DNA of 64,000 bases, taken from NCBI RefSeq assembly GCF_022344005.1, contig NZ_CP092194.1:310001-374000 (forward strand). The letters run 5' to 3'. The notes beneath the pieces are model-generated. The model was given only the letters and a program-made list of their open reading frames with translations. It had not been told where the DNA came from and made no database searches. A program made the position numbers and the translations under genes. Origin of the DNA: Deinococcus sp. KNUC1210. Its GTDB lineage: Bacteria; Deinococcota; Deinococci; Deinococcales; Deinococcaceae. Below are positions 37,273-46,564 of the stretch, in pieces; the first letter of the stretch is position 1, and each line of letters starts with the position of its first letter.

Positions 37273-38040
37273 TCACTGGAACTTCCAGTACACGTAGGCG
37301 CGGCCCGGCGCACCCCCGGTCGTGCCCTTGCAGATGTCGCCGGAGGGTCTGAATTTCACGGTCGCCTCGCTGGCGTAGTCGCCGTCGAAGCCCGACACCT
37401 GCACAGCCTCGCGCTTGCCGTTGGCGCTGATAAAGGTCGCCCTGACGCGGTATGTTCCGATGGGCACGTCGAGCACCATGCCGCGTGCGGGGGCCGTTTT
37501 CGTGATGGGCTTGCCCGCGCTCCCGTCGATCAGCGGGCCGACCGGCGTGAGCTGCACTTCGATCTCGTCGTCCTGGGTGGCCCAGCGGTCCTGCCCGAAG
37601 GCCGCCATCAGCGGCAGGCTGCCCCCGAAGTAGCCCAGATCGCTGTACGGCTCCTCGCCGGGAATGCGTCCGGAGAGCTGCCATCTGAAGTTGCGGACCT
37701 GACCACTGGCGGGGTTGAAGGCGTTGTAGTCGGCGGTGCTGGGCTGGGCGAGCCGGTAGCAGAAGGTCTTCCCCTGGTACGGCGTCTGGAGCCAGGCATA
37801 CGAGCGGTAGCCGACCGGGGGCAGACCCGTGACCTGATAGCGGCCCTGGTCGTCGGTGAGTGTTTCGGCGACACCGGTGGTCACGACGGGCTTGATCCAG
37901 ATCTGCACGCCGGAAAGGGGTTTGCCGGTCGTGTCGAGCGCCTGTCCCTGCACGCTGCCAGGAGCGGGTTTGCCGGGAGCAGCCAGGGCTGCCGAGACGG
38001 TGAAGAGGGCGAGAAGGCCAGCCGGAATCAACTTGTGCAT
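37273..38040 (-). CDS. Exported carboxypeptidase-regulatory-like domain protein
   Basis: 255 residues. The signal peptide is MHKLIPAGLLALFTVSAALA, with cleavage after Ala-20. A CarboxypepD_reg-like beta-sandwich follows: VQGQALDTTGKPLSGVQIWI, then the TLTDDQGRYQVTGLPP turn, all typical. The rest (YAWLQTPYQGKTFCYRLA, GTYRVRATFISANGKREAV) is beta-rich and may be a second sandwich. Such domains decorate surface proteins and often bind peptidoglycan or sugars weakly. It lies 158 bases before the secreted protein at 36599 and 73 bases after the delta-60 lipoprotein gene, all on one strand. Role unknown. Confidence 0.72.
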   Translation of the reverse strand: MHKLIPAGLLALFTVSAALAAPGKPAPGSVQGQALDTTGKPLSGVQIWIKPVVTTGVAETLTDDQGRYQVTGLPPVGYRSYAWLQTPYQGKTFCYRLAQPSTADYNAFNPASGQVRNFRWQLSGRIPGEEPYSDLGYFGGSLPLMAAFGQDRWATQDDEIEVQLTPVGPLIDGSAGKPITKTAPARGMVLDVPIGTYRVRATFISANGKREAVQVSGFDGDYASEATVKFRPSGDICKGTTGGAPGRAYVYWKFQ

Positions 38041-38113
38041 CTGTGGACGCTCCTTTCTGAGTTCTGAAGAGGGGAGAGACAGGAGAGGGTCTGAAGGTCG
38101 GCGTGGACAGGCG

Positions 38114-39982
38114 TTACGGCCAGTAGCGGGTCAGGGCGAAATCCTGATTGCTGTCGTTCCGCAGGCCCACTGCCACGATGCGCGTGGCGGGAATGCGCTC
38201 GTCGGGCTGGAGCGTGAGCGCCTGCGCCTGGTCGTCTTTGGTGCCGGGAGCGACCGGGGTGATGGTGGTTCCGCCCTGTCCAAAGCTGTCATCGAGCTGC
38301 CCGAGGTTGTTCAGCCGCGTGACGGCGAAATTGCCGGACGACGAACCGCCTTCGTAGACCCAGCCGCCCAGCACGACCTTGCCGTCTGTCTGGATGGCCA
38401 GCCCGGTTGCCGCGTCCCAGTTGCCCGCGCTGATGGCGATGATCTTCTTGCCGCCCGTGCCGAAGGTATTGTCGAGTGCGCCGTTTTCCGTCAGTCGCAC
38501 CACCGCCGTGTCGTTCTGGCTCTGTCCGGCCAGGACCAGGCGGTTCTGGCTGTCGAGCTGCACCGCGTTTGCCACGCCGATGGTTCCGGCGAAGAGGCCG
38601 CTGACCTTGCCGCCCGTGCCGAAGGTGTTGTCGAGCGTGCCGGAGGGCGTGTAGCGGGCTGCCGCGAAGTCGCCCTCGCCCCCCACTGCGATGATCTTGC
38701 CCTGTTGCAGTGCCAGGGCATGCACGCTGTCACTGCCGTTCTGTGACGCGAGTGCCGTCGTGACCTGCCCACCTGTGCCGAACGAGGCGTCGAGCGTGCC
38801 GGAGGGCGTGTAGCGTGCCAGGGCGAAATCGATGCCCGTCGCGTTGCTGGCGAACGTCGCCTGCCCGCCCACCACCACCGCGCCGTTCGGCTGCACCACC
38901 ACGGCCAGGGGCCGATCTGCGCTGCTGCCGCTGAAAGCAGTGGTCACCTTGCCCCCGGTTCCGAACCCGTTATCCAGCGAGCCATCGGTGTTGAGGCGAG
39001 CGAGGCCGAAACGCTCGGCGTTGCCGGTGGTCACGCCGCCTGCCACCAGAATCCTGCCGTCGGACTGCAGGGCCACAGCGCGGGCGATGTCAGTGCTGCC
39101 CGCGAAGTCGATCAAGACCCTGCCCCCGTTGCCAAAGCTCTGGTCGAGGCTGCCGTCCCGCGTGTAGCGCACCACCGCGAAGTCGTCCGCATGGGTTCCG
39201 GAGGTGCGGCCCACCACGATCAGCTTGCCGTCGGGCTGGGTCGTCACTGCGGAGGGCACGTCCTCGCCCGCCCCCACCGGCGTCACGGCGATACCGCCCG
39301 TGCCGAAGGTGGTATCGAGGCTCCCGGCGGGGCCGCGCACCGTCACGGTGAGGGTCTTTGAAACGCTGGCGGTTCCGGTGGCCGTGCCGGTCAGCGTCAC
39401 CGCTGTCGGCTGAGAATGGGCGGCGTTCGCGGCGGCACTCACCGTCACTTCTGCGCTGGTCTGGCCCTCCGGAATGCTGATCGGCGCACCCGTCGCCCCG
39501 GCGGGCAGACCACTCAGGGTCACGTTCACCGCGCCAGAAAATCCGCTGTTTCGCTTCAGCGTCACGGTCAGGCGGGCGCTCGTTCCGGTGATCACCGGCA
39601 GCCTGTCCTGCGAGAGCGACAGGTCGAAGCTGCTGGACTGCGGCTGCCTCACGGTCAGGGCGGCAGCGGTGCTGATGACGTTCCCGACACTCGCCGTGAT
39701 GCTGGTGTTGCCCACGCCCATGCCGGTCACGACGCCGCCCGCCACCTTCGCCACCGTTTCGGCGCTCGACTTCCAGACGAAGCTGATACCGTTCAGTGCC
39801 TGTCCCTGGGCGTTTTTCGCGGTGGCGGTCAGGGTCTTCGACTGGCCGACCGTGATATCCGCCGTGCCGGGCGTGAGTTCGATGGTCCTGATGGTCAGGT
39901 CCGGCTGGGCTGCGCCGCTGCCGCTGCACGCGACCAGAGTTCCGGTCAAGAGCAGACCGCTGATGATAAGGGTACGTTTCAT
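38114..39982 (-). CDS. Lipoprotein with Big2-like domain and delta-60 repeats
   Basis: 622 residues from ATG 39982 (GGGAGG upstream). The lipobox is LVAC with Cys-19, so it is a lipoprotein. Residues ~28-100 form an Ig-like Big2 domain (IELTPGTADITVGQSKTLTATA). A second Ig-like stretch follows to about residue 210. From about residue 212 a series of seven or so delta-60 repeats runs to the end, each with a GSLDTTFGTGG-type turn followed by LQPDGKIVVGG and FALARYTPDG-like strands, building a propeller-like fold. Copies such as SGTLDNTFGTGGKV are almost identical. It heads the leftward group of three exported proteins. The function of delta-60 proteins is poorly known; it may bind carbohydrate or protein at the surface. 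Confidence 0.85.
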   Translation of the reverse strand: MKRTLIISGLLLTGTLVACSGSGAAQPDLTIRTIELTPGTADITVGQSKTLTATAKNAQGQALNGISFVWKSSAETVAKVAGGVVTGMGVGNTSITASVGNVISTAAALTVRQPQSSSFDLSLSQDRLPVITGTSARLTVTLKRNSGFSGAVNVTLSGLPAGATGAPISIPEGQTSAEVTVSAAANAAHSQPTAVTLTGTATGTASVSKTLTVTVRGPAGSLDTTFGTGGIAVTPVGAGEDVPSAVTTQPDGKLIVVGRTSGTHADDFAVVRYTRDGSLDQSFGNGGRVLIDFAGSTDIARAVALQSDGRILVAGGVTTGNAERFGLARLNTDGSLDNGFGTGGKVTTAFSGSSADRPLAVVVQPNGAVVVGGQATFASNATGIDFALARYTPSGTLDASFGTGGQVTTALASQNGSDSVHALALQQGKIIAVGGEGDFAAARYTPSGTLDNTFGTGGKVSGLFAGTIGVANAVQLDSQNRLVLAGQSQNDTAVVRLTENGALDNTFGTGGKKIIAISAGNWDAATGLAIQTDGKVVLGGWVYEGGSSSGNFAVTRLNNLGQLDDSFGQGGTTITPVAPGTKDDQAQALTLQPDERIPATRIVAVGLRNDSNQDFALTRYWP

Positions 39983-40188
39983 GATGTCCTCCCTGGAGTC
40001 CTTCCCTGTGTCGTGGTGGTCTCGGTTGCCTTCTGGCTCCTGTACAGTAAAAAACTCGCCATGATTGGCCCGTGATCGGCCCGGCAGCACCGCCGCGAAC
40101 GTTCGATGTCCGGAATCTGTGACCTTTTGCCGTGCTGCGAGAGGCCGATCTGTTCCTGCTGGAGCGGCCCCGCCACCAGGCCTGGACT

Positions 40189-40446
40189 TCAATCCGACCG
40201 GGGATCGGTGATGGCCCGTGGAACAGCTTGCCCACTCTGGGACGGGTCGGGGCGGTGCTGCCGGACGACGTGGAGGCCCAGAAACTCCAGCAGCGTGGCG
40301 GGCACGGCGAAATACCGCCGCTGCGAATCGTTTGGCAGGAGGACCGAGGCCCGCCAGACCGGACGCGCTCCGTCGGACTCGTACCAGACGCGCAGGAGAT
40401 ACACTTCGTGTTCTGTGGAAGCGGGTGGATGGGTGTCGTCGTTCAT
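40189..40446 (-). CDS. Small conserved-looking protein
   Basis: 85 residues from ATG 40446, with AAAGGAG seven bases upstream. It contains HEVYLLRVWYESDGARPVWRA followed by RRYFAVPATLLEFLGLHV, a pattern I associate with short proteins of unknown function in Deinococcus and Chloroflexi (YLLRlW..G....WRasl...G....F..l..l..FL). The C-terminal ~25 residues look disordered. It is divergent from the BTAD/AAA activator, with 238 bases between, so it may be controlled by it; the promoter is not clear. It is of unknown function. Confidence 0.55.
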   Translation of the reverse strand: MNDDTHPPASTEHEVYLLRVWYESDGARPVWRASVLLPNDSQRRYFAVPATLLEFLGLHVVRQHRPDPSQSGQAVPRAITDPRSD

Positions 40447-40669
40447 GTCCTGCTCCTTTCACACTGCCGGGCAGTGTCGGAGGAAGGTACAGGGCCGCCC
40501 GTGATCGCAGCCTGATTGACCGGCGGCGCGAAGTACAGGCAGGAAGACCCGCCCGAATTCTGTCCTGCTGTGGCTGGAGCAGCGGTCAGCGTGGAACGGA
40601 AGGACAGACCTTTCTCGGGATCGAAGAGGGAGCAGCACTCGTGATCAGCTCTGCGGAAAGGTGAAGTGA

Positions 40670-40675
40670 TAAAAT
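40670..40675 (+). promoter_or_regulatory. -10 element before the BTAD/AAA activator
   Basis: TAAAAT lies nine bases before ATG 40685, which has no Shine-Dalgarno sequence. Translation of a leaderless message is likely. The remaining part of the 238-base gap shows no obvious operator. Confidence 0.5.
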
Positions 40676-40684
40676 AAATCTCTC

Positions 40685-43600
40685 ATGCACCCGTCGTCGT
40701 GGCGCATTCAGGTGATCGGTCAGGCGCGAATCGGTGCCCCCGGGGACGTGTCTCCTGCCGCCCTCGAACGCAAACTCGCCGCCTGTCTGGCCTATCTCGC
40801 GCTGGAAGGTGCCACGCCCCGTTCGCGGCTGGTCGGACTGTGCTGGCCCGATTCCCCGGAATCGACCGCCCGAAACAACCTGTCGCAGATGCTGAGAAAG
40901 CTGCGACTCGCCACCGGCACTGACCTGATCACCGGCACCGATGAACTCTGCCTGACAGCCGATGTGAGCGTGGATGCGCGGGAGGCCCGCGACGCCTTCA
41001 CGCAGGGCAGACTTTCGGAACTGCTGTCGTTGCAGGGCGACTTTCTTCAGCATCTCAGGTACGACGACTGTCCGGATCTCGACGACTGGATCACGGCGGA
41101 ACGTGAGCGCCTGCTGGAATGGCGAAGTCAGGCGCTGCGGGCAGTCCTGACGCGGGCCGAGCGCGAGGGCGATTATGCTCAGGCACTGGACCTCGCCCGC
41201 AGGCTTCTGGACCTCGATCCCGTTTCGGAGGAGGCGCACCGCCACGTGATGCGCCTGCACTATCTGCACGGCGACCGACCGGCGGCGTTGCGGGCATACC
41301 GCCGCTGTCAGGAGGTGCTGCGCCGGGAATTCGGCGTATCGCCCCTGCCCGAGACGGTGCAGCTCGCCCGCGAGATCGACCGGGGCACCGTGCCGATGCT
41401 GACGCCGCACCGGACGGTGACGTTGCCACTGGCTGTGCAGCGCCCGCCTCATCTGGTGGGCCGCGAGCGCGAGTGGGCACAGATGGAGGCCGCCTGGGAT
41501 CAGGTGCTGTTCATCTACCTGCGCGGCGCACCAGGATCGGGAAAAACCCGTCTGGCTCAGGATTTCGCCGCCAGCAAGGGCGACTTTGTCGTGTACGGAG
41601 GCCGTCCGGGTGACACGCAGGTGCCGTTCGCTTCCTCGGCCCGCAACGCCCGCACGGTGCTCGACCGTTTCCCCGATGTGCCGCTTCAGGAATGGGTGCG
41701 CCGCGAGATGGCGCGTGTTCTGCCGGAACTGGCGCTGCCCGCCGAGGTGCTCACGCCCCTGAGCAGCGAGGCCGACGTGCTGCGGCTGCGTCAGGCCATG
41801 CAGGTGTTTTTTGCCGAGCGGACCGGTCATCTGGCCTGCGTGCTGGTCGATGACTGGCAGTTCTACGATTACGAATCGAATCAGGACGGGGTGTTCATGT
41901 GGGGTACTCCGCTGCCGCAGGGCGTCGGGGTCAAGATGCCGAAGATGATCGTCACGTATCGCCCCGACGAGGTGACACCCGAGAGCGAGGCGCTGATCGG
42001 GCGTCTGGTCGAGCAGGGACTGGGAATCTTTATCGATCTGGAGCCGCTTCAGGGAGACGGAATCGAGCTGCTGATGGACGATCTGGGTGTGCCGCCCGAT
42101 CCCCGGGCGCGTGATCGGCTGCGCTCACACAGCGGCGGCAATCCGCTGTTCCTGCTGGAAACCGTCAAGTACCTGCTGGAAAGCGGGCAGTTGGCAGATG
42201 GGCTGCCCGAGCGGCTGCCGCTGCCGCCCAAGGTGGGGCAACTGATCGAGCGCCGCCTCGCGCTGCTGTCGCCCCCTGCTCTCCAGGCCGTCCGGGCCGC
42301 AGCCGTTCTGCAACGCGATTTCGATGTCGAACTGGTGGCCCAGGTGCTGGGCGCTCCGCTTTTCGACCTGCTGGGTGCGTGGGAAGAGCTGGAATCTGCT
42401 CAGATCATGCGGGGCGAGAGCTTCTCGCACGATCTGGTGTACGAGGCGGTGCGTCAGGGCGTGCCTGCCTCGATCTGGCCGCTGCTGCACCGGGGCGCGG
42501 CGCGAGCACTCGAAGGACAGGGTGCCCACCCCGCCCGCATCGCCACGCACTGGCTCGGCGGCGGCAAGCCCGCTCTGGCCGCTCCCTGCTGGCTTGCCGC
42601 CGCCGAGACGGCGCGGGCGAGATACCTGACCGGAACCGTCGCAGACAATCTCGGACAGGCCGGAGACGCGTACTGGGCGGCAGGAAACGCGGACGCTGCC
42701 TTCGACGCCTGGATGCAGCAGGCTGAAGAACTGTTCTATCTGGAACGCCTGGACGATTTCCTGGCGTGTGTCGAGGCGATGCAGCCGCGTGCTGGGACCC
42801 TGCGTCAGCGCGGCATCGTTCAGCGCCTCATCAGCGCCCGGCACTGGATGCACGGCGACGCAGCAGGTGCAGTCCGGGAGGCCGACATCGGTCTGACGTA
42901 TGCCGTGCAGGCCGGAGACCTGCGCCTGGAGGCCGAAGTGCTGGAACTGAGGGGAGCGGTGAGCTTGCAGAGCTCTCCATCTCAGGATCTTCAGGCGTCG
43001 CTGGAACGCATGATGGTCATCGGGAATACGCTGAACGATCGGCTGATTCAGGCGAAGGCGCACATCATGCTCTCGACCCAGTTCAGTGAACGCGACCTGC
43101 GCGTGTCGCTGCACCATGCCGAGGCGGGCGAGAAGCTGTTCCGGAGCCTGCACGACGCGACCGGGGTCGCCGCCTGTGCTCAGAAGGCCGCCAGTGCCTA
43201 TCTGAAGCTCGGCGATCTCGGCGCGGTGCGCGGCACCCTGGCCCGCAAGGCGGCAGAGCTGGCGCAGGGAGACCGGCCAATTACCCAGCAGTTCTATCTG
43301 CTGGAGAGTCAGGCACACTGCGACTATGCCCAGGGACATTACCGGCAGGCGCTCGCAGCCCTCGATGAGGCGCTGGGTCTGGACGTGATGCACGGCCCGC
43401 TCTGGCGACCTGGACTGCGTGCGTGGCGGGCCACGGTGCTGGCTGACCTCGGTGCGTCGGCCGAGGCACTTGCCGAGGTGCGGGAAGTGCTGGGCGGCCT
43501 GTCGACCTCGCTTCATCACCGTCTGGAAGTCCGGGTGCTGAGCCTGGACGTGCTGGCAGCGCTGCAGCAGTGGGACGAAGCGGCGGCGGCGTTGTCCGAG

Positions 43601-44059
43601 GCCCAGCGTGTACCGCACGGCGGCGTGTACTGGGGAACGCGGCTGGAACTTGCACGCGCCGCCCTCCTGCCGCCTGCCGACCGACTGCCCATTCTGAACG
43701 ATGTGCTGCGCTGCAGCCATGCAGCGGGTCTGCGGGGGCTGTCGCTGGCTGCCGAGGTGCGCCGCAATGCTGCCCGGCTGGCCCTGAATCTTGCGCCGCT
43801 GCCCTGGGAGGCAGACCTCTCGGACCAGCCTGCCGGGGTGATCGGGTTGCCGGAATGGCTGTCGGTGCGGGTACAGGTCGCCGCCGTGCATGGTCCTGAG
43901 CAGCAGGCCGAGGCGTGGGCCGCGCTGCACACCTGGGCCGCGCAGGCCGTCCGGTCCGACGTGCCGCCCGAATACCGCGCCGCCTTCGTGCAGCAGCCGC
44001 GTCTGCATTCGGTGTTTTTGCAGCCCGAAGTCGAGGGTCTGCCGAGCGGTGAAGCCTGA
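40685..44059 (+). CDS. Large SARP-type (BTAD) AAA ATPase transcriptional activator
   Basis: 1124 residues. The N-terminal winged helix (WRIQVIGQARIG ... AACLAYLALEGATPRSRLVGLCWPD) is followed by the BTAD-type helical domain, residues ~90-235, with LDLDPVSEEAHRHVMRLHYL and GDRPAALRAYRRCQEVLRREFG. An AAA/STAND-like ATPase follows: Walker A YLRGAPGSGKTRLAQ, a Walker B-like LACVLVDDWQFYD, and a SGGNPLFLLETVKYLLESG motif. The C-terminal half (~550 residues) is TPR-like helices. These signal-integrating regulators commonly activate a nearby gene; an MBL-fold gene follows 64 bases later. The ligand is unknown. The start follows TAAAAT, so it is leaderless. Confidence 0.88.
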   Translation: MHPSSWRIQVIGQARIGAPGDVSPAALERKLAACLAYLALEGATPRSRLVGLCWPDSPESTARNNLSQMLRKLRLATGTDLITGTDELCLTADVSVDAREARDAFTQGRLSELLSLQGDFLQHLRYDDCPDLDDWITAERERLLEWRSQALRAVLTRAEREGDYAQALDLARRLLDLDPVSEEAHRHVMRLHYLHGDRPAALRAYRRCQEVLRREFGVSPLPETVQLAREIDRGTVPMLTPHRTVTLPLAVQRPPHLVGREREWAQMEAAWDQVLFIYLRGAPGSGKTRLAQDFAASKGDFVVYGGRPGDTQVPFASSARNARTVLDRFPDVPLQEWVRREMARVLPELALPAEVLTPLSSEADVLRLRQAMQVFFAERTGHLACVLVDDWQFYDYESNQDGVFMWGTPLPQGVGVKMPKMIVTYRPDEVTPESEALIGRLVEQGLGIFIDLEPLQGDGIELLMDDLGVPPDPRARDRLRSHSGGNPLFLLETVKYLLESGQLADGLPERLPLPPKVGQLIERRLALLSPPALQAVRAAAVLQRDFDVELVAQVLGAPLFDLLGAWEELESAQIMRGESFSHDLVYEAVRQGVPASIWPLLHRGAARALEGQGAHPARIATHWLGGGKPALAAPCWLAAAETARARYLTGTVADNLGQAGDAYWAAGNADAAFDAWMQQAEELFYLERLDDFLACVEAMQPRAGTLRQRGIVQRLISARHWMHGDAAGAVREADIGLTYAVQAGDLRLEAEVLELRGAVSLQSSPSQDLQASLERMMVIGNTLNDRLIQAKAHIMLSTQFSERDLRVSLHHAEAGEKLFRSLHDATGVAACAQKAASAYLKLGDLGAVRGTLARKAAELAQGDRPITQQFYLLESQAHCDYAQGHYRQALAALDEALGLDVMHGPLWRPGLRAWRATVLADLGASAEALAEVREVLGGLSTSLHHRLEVRVLSLDVLAALQQWDEAAAALSEAQRVPHGGVYWGTRLELARAALLPPADRLPILNDVLRCSHAAGLRGLSLAAEVRRNAARLALNLAPLPWEADLSDQPAGVIGLPEWLSVRVQVAAVHGPEQQAEAWAALHTWAAQAVRSDVPPEYRAAFVQQPRLHSVFLQPEVEGLPSGEA

Positions 44060-44123
44060 CCTGTCCCGTTCACCCGGTCTTCCCGTATGGCCTCTGTCTG
44101 CCTCGGACACGCGAGAATGCAGC

Positions 44124-45041
44124 ATGTTCCAAGACCTGACCGAACCCAATCTCGTCCTTCCGCTGGATCAGAACGACTTCTTTGTCATCCTGCTGGGCAC
44201 CGGCACGCCACGCGCCTACCCGAATGCTGCCAAGCCCGCGCTGGTGGTCGTCGCCGGGGGTCGCCCGCTGCTGTTCGACTGCGGGAGCGATACCGTGCGG
44301 CAATTGATCGCCTGCGGTGTGATGTCCCAGCGAATCGGTGACGTGTTCTTTACGCACCATCATTACGACCACAACGCCGGATTCCCAGACCTGTTCATCA
44401 GCAGTTGGCGTACCCACGTCGGCGTGATGGCAGGCCGCTCTGAGCCGCTGCGGGTCTACGGCCCCAGCAACACCCGGCAGATCATCGGCAAATTTCATGA
44501 CGCCCTGAGCTACGATATCGGTCTTCGCCTGAGTTACAACAAATCGGATGAGGGCGGCGCAGAGGTCGTGTACCGCGAGAGCGACGAGGGCGTGCTGCTG
44601 GACGAGGGTGGCGTGCGCGTCACGGCGTTTGCCGTCGATCACCGCCCGGCTTCACCCGCAGTGGGCTACAGCGTGGAATTTGCGGGGCGCAAGGTGGTCA
44701 TTTCTGGCGATACCCGCCCGGTAGAGACCACCCTTATTGCCAGCCGGGGCGCGTCGCTGCTGATTCACGATGCGTACAATGCCGCGTGGCTGGCCGAAGT
44801 CAGGGATGCCAATCCAGACCTCGCCGTGCAGGTCATGAATCCGGCCAAGTACCACACCACCACCCTGGAAGCAGCGACGCTGGCAGCATCGGCGGGTGTG
44901 CCACATCTCGTCCTGACGCATCACATCCCGGTGCCCAGAGCCACGCCGGAAGCAGAGGCGAGCTATACCTCTGGGATGGCTGAGCTGTACAGCGGCAGAA
45001 TTACGCTGGGACGCGATCTGATGCGGCTGGACGTGCCATGA
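44124..45041 (+). CDS. MBL-fold metallo-hydrolase (RNase Z/ arylsulfatase-like)
   Basis: 305 residues from ATG 44124. The metal-binding signature is VFFTHHHYDHNAGFPDLF (His-x-His-x-Asp-His), with a further Asp in VVISGDTRPV and a late His in HLVLTHHIPVP. The N-terminus FFVILLGTGTPRAYPNAAKPA is the usual opening of the MBL-fold ELAC/arylsulfatase-like group. Two metals should be bound. Lack of an export signal implies cytoplasmic action on a phosphodiester, sulfate ester or lactone. It lies 64 bases after the BTAD/AAA activator, a likely target of it. The AT-rich spacer at 45042 follows. Confidence 0.9.
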   Translation: MFQDLTEPNLVLPLDQNDFFVILLGTGTPRAYPNAAKPALVVVAGGRPLLFDCGSDTVRQLIACGVMSQRIGDVFFTHHHYDHNAGFPDLFISSWRTHVGVMAGRSEPLRVYGPSNTRQIIGKFHDALSYDIGLRLSYNKSDEGGAEVVYRESDEGVLLDEGGVRVTAFAVDHRPASPAVGYSVEFAGRKVVISGDTRPVETTLIASRGASLLIHDAYNAAWLAEVRDANPDLAVQVMNPAKYHTTTLEAATLAASAGVPHLVLTHHIPVPRATPEAEASYTSGMAELYSGRITLGRDLMRLDVP

Positions 45042-45484
45042 AATCGAGTCGGTGACGTTGAGGTGTTATCCGGCTCATTCTCACTACTTGGGAAATAGGG
45101 GTGTATTTTCGGTCATCCTCGACTGTAGAAAGTGAGGAGCCGACAATGCGCCGATGTCTCTTGGAGTGCTGTCAGGATGGATAGTCAACCGCACCGATAT
45201 GAGGAGATCGCTCGATAGGCGGAGAGGAAAGGGAGATATACAGCAGGATAGCGGCGATTTTGAATTCTCAATCTTTGGGATTCAGGCCGATCATCAGCGA
45301 CTCTCGCTCTCCCTATCGTTTCACTGTCTCTAGCTTCTCGTCTCTGTCCGACTGGTGCAGTTGTAAAAGATGCCCAGTTTAATATGGGAAACCTTTCTCA
45401 TAAGATTCTGAACGTGAATTATTTTGCTCCTTTTGTTCTTCTATCGGCTGGGTTTCAGGATAAAAAATCGTTATACTGATTCAT
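45042..45484. other. AT-richer intergenic region before the SIR2-like gene
   Basis: 443 bases, visibly richer in A and T than most of the window from about 45360 on. I see no open frame worth calling and no clear repeat. Near its end, TATACT (45472-45477) forms a -10 element. The composition shift suggests the region and the following gene came in together. Confidence 0.5.
45472..45477 (+). promoter_or_regulatory. -10 element of the SIR2-like gene
   Basis: TATACT lies seven bases before ATG 45485. No Shine-Dalgarno sequence is present, and transcription would begin at or next to the ATG, giving a leaderless mRNA. Confidence 0.55.
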
Positions 45485-46564
45485 ATGCTCAGAAAGCTAG
45501 ATGATATCTTAGAGGAATTCAGTCCAGAGGATGCCATCGTTTTTGGGAACGGCATGTCGATGGCAGTCCTGGGCAACAGGTTTAGCTATTCCAACATCGC
45601 TGCAAGGATAAGAGAATCCTATCTGGAGTCGGGAAAAAGGTATCTGAGTTCTGTAACAGATCTGCGGGGCAGCTCGATCAATATCGAAGAAAACATCAGG
45701 TATCTGGACGAATCATCTAAAATCCTGATGAATATTATCAACGAAAATATAATCTCTCCTGACATGAGTATAGATAAAGCAATACGTCATAGAGATAATA
45801 CCCAACTTTTATTTGCCTCTTCTACTCTGAGAGATATCTATCTGGATAGTCAGAGAGAAATGATTGAAGCGATCATCGCACTTCACCCGGAATCAGTGGA
45901 TAAAAACCCCAAGCTTTCAAAAATGCACGATCTCTTGAGCAGATTCAGGCACATCTTCACAGTAAATTTCGATGTACTAACATATATCGCGTTCTCAAGC
46001 TTCGTTACAAACAGTACGACTAAATTCAGCGACATGTTCGTAAAGAGTGAGCCAGAAAGTACGGTAGCTCATTTCAGGCCCCCGGAAAATATCAATAACG
46101 GCTGCACATATCTCTACTATCTACACGGCGGAATCCATATCTTCACCGAAGCAGAAAAGAAAGTCACTTACAAGGTCATCAGAGCGCCGCACGAAACCAT
46201 CATTACAGCTGTCAGGCGTAAAATAAATGAGACGGGAAGCATACCCATTTTTGTCTTTGAAGGGACAAAAGAGTATAAGATGGAGAAAATCTCTTCCAAT
46301 GCTTACCTAAAGAAATGCCATGAATCTCTGGGTGAAATCGAATCCAGGAAGGTGCTGATTTTTGGCCTGGAATTGATGGACAACGACAGGCATATCATTG
46401 AAGCAATTTCTAAAAACAAAAATATTCAAAAAATATATTTCGGCATCTACAGCCACGATGAACTCGACATCGATTACATCAAAGCACGTACCAGGCTGCT
46501 CCTGAAGAATTCGGGAAAAGAAATTACTTTTTATTCCACCTCTGAATATTTTAGTCAGGCATAG
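45485..46564 (+). CDS. SIR2-like / DUF4917-type protein, possible defence gene
   Basis: 359 residues. The gene is much richer in A/T than its neighbours, with AT-ending codons (AAA, ATA, GAA), unlike the rest of the window. The N-terminus has AIVFGNGMSMAVLGNRFSYS, a nucleotide-binding-like G-N-G-x-S motif. HIFTVNFDVLTYIAF resembles the (T)TNYD core of SIR2-like proteins, and YLYYLHGGIHIF the His-Gly motif. VLIFGLELMDNDRHIIEAI is the late G-x-S/L...D-x-H-I motif. This order matches DUF4917 or SIR2-like proteins, some of which act in phage defence by depleting NAD+. No partner gene is seen. Family assignment is moderate; defence role is an inference. Confidence 0.68.
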   Translation: MLRKLDDILEEFSPEDAIVFGNGMSMAVLGNRFSYSNIAARIRESYLESGKRYLSSVTDLRGSSINIEENIRYLDESSKILMNIINENIISPDMSIDKAIRHRDNTQLLFASSTLRDIYLDSQREMIEAIIALHPESVDKNPKLSKMHDLLSRFRHIFTVNFDVLTYIAFSSFVTNSTTKFSDMFVKSEPESTVAHFRPPENINNGCTYLYYLHGGIHIFTEAEKKVTYKVIRAPHETIITAVRRKINETGSIPIFVFEGTKEYKMEKISSNAYLKKCHESLGEIESRKVLIFGLELMDNDRHIIEAISKNKNIQKIYFGIYSHDELDIDYIKARTRLLLKNSGKEITFYSTSEYFSQA

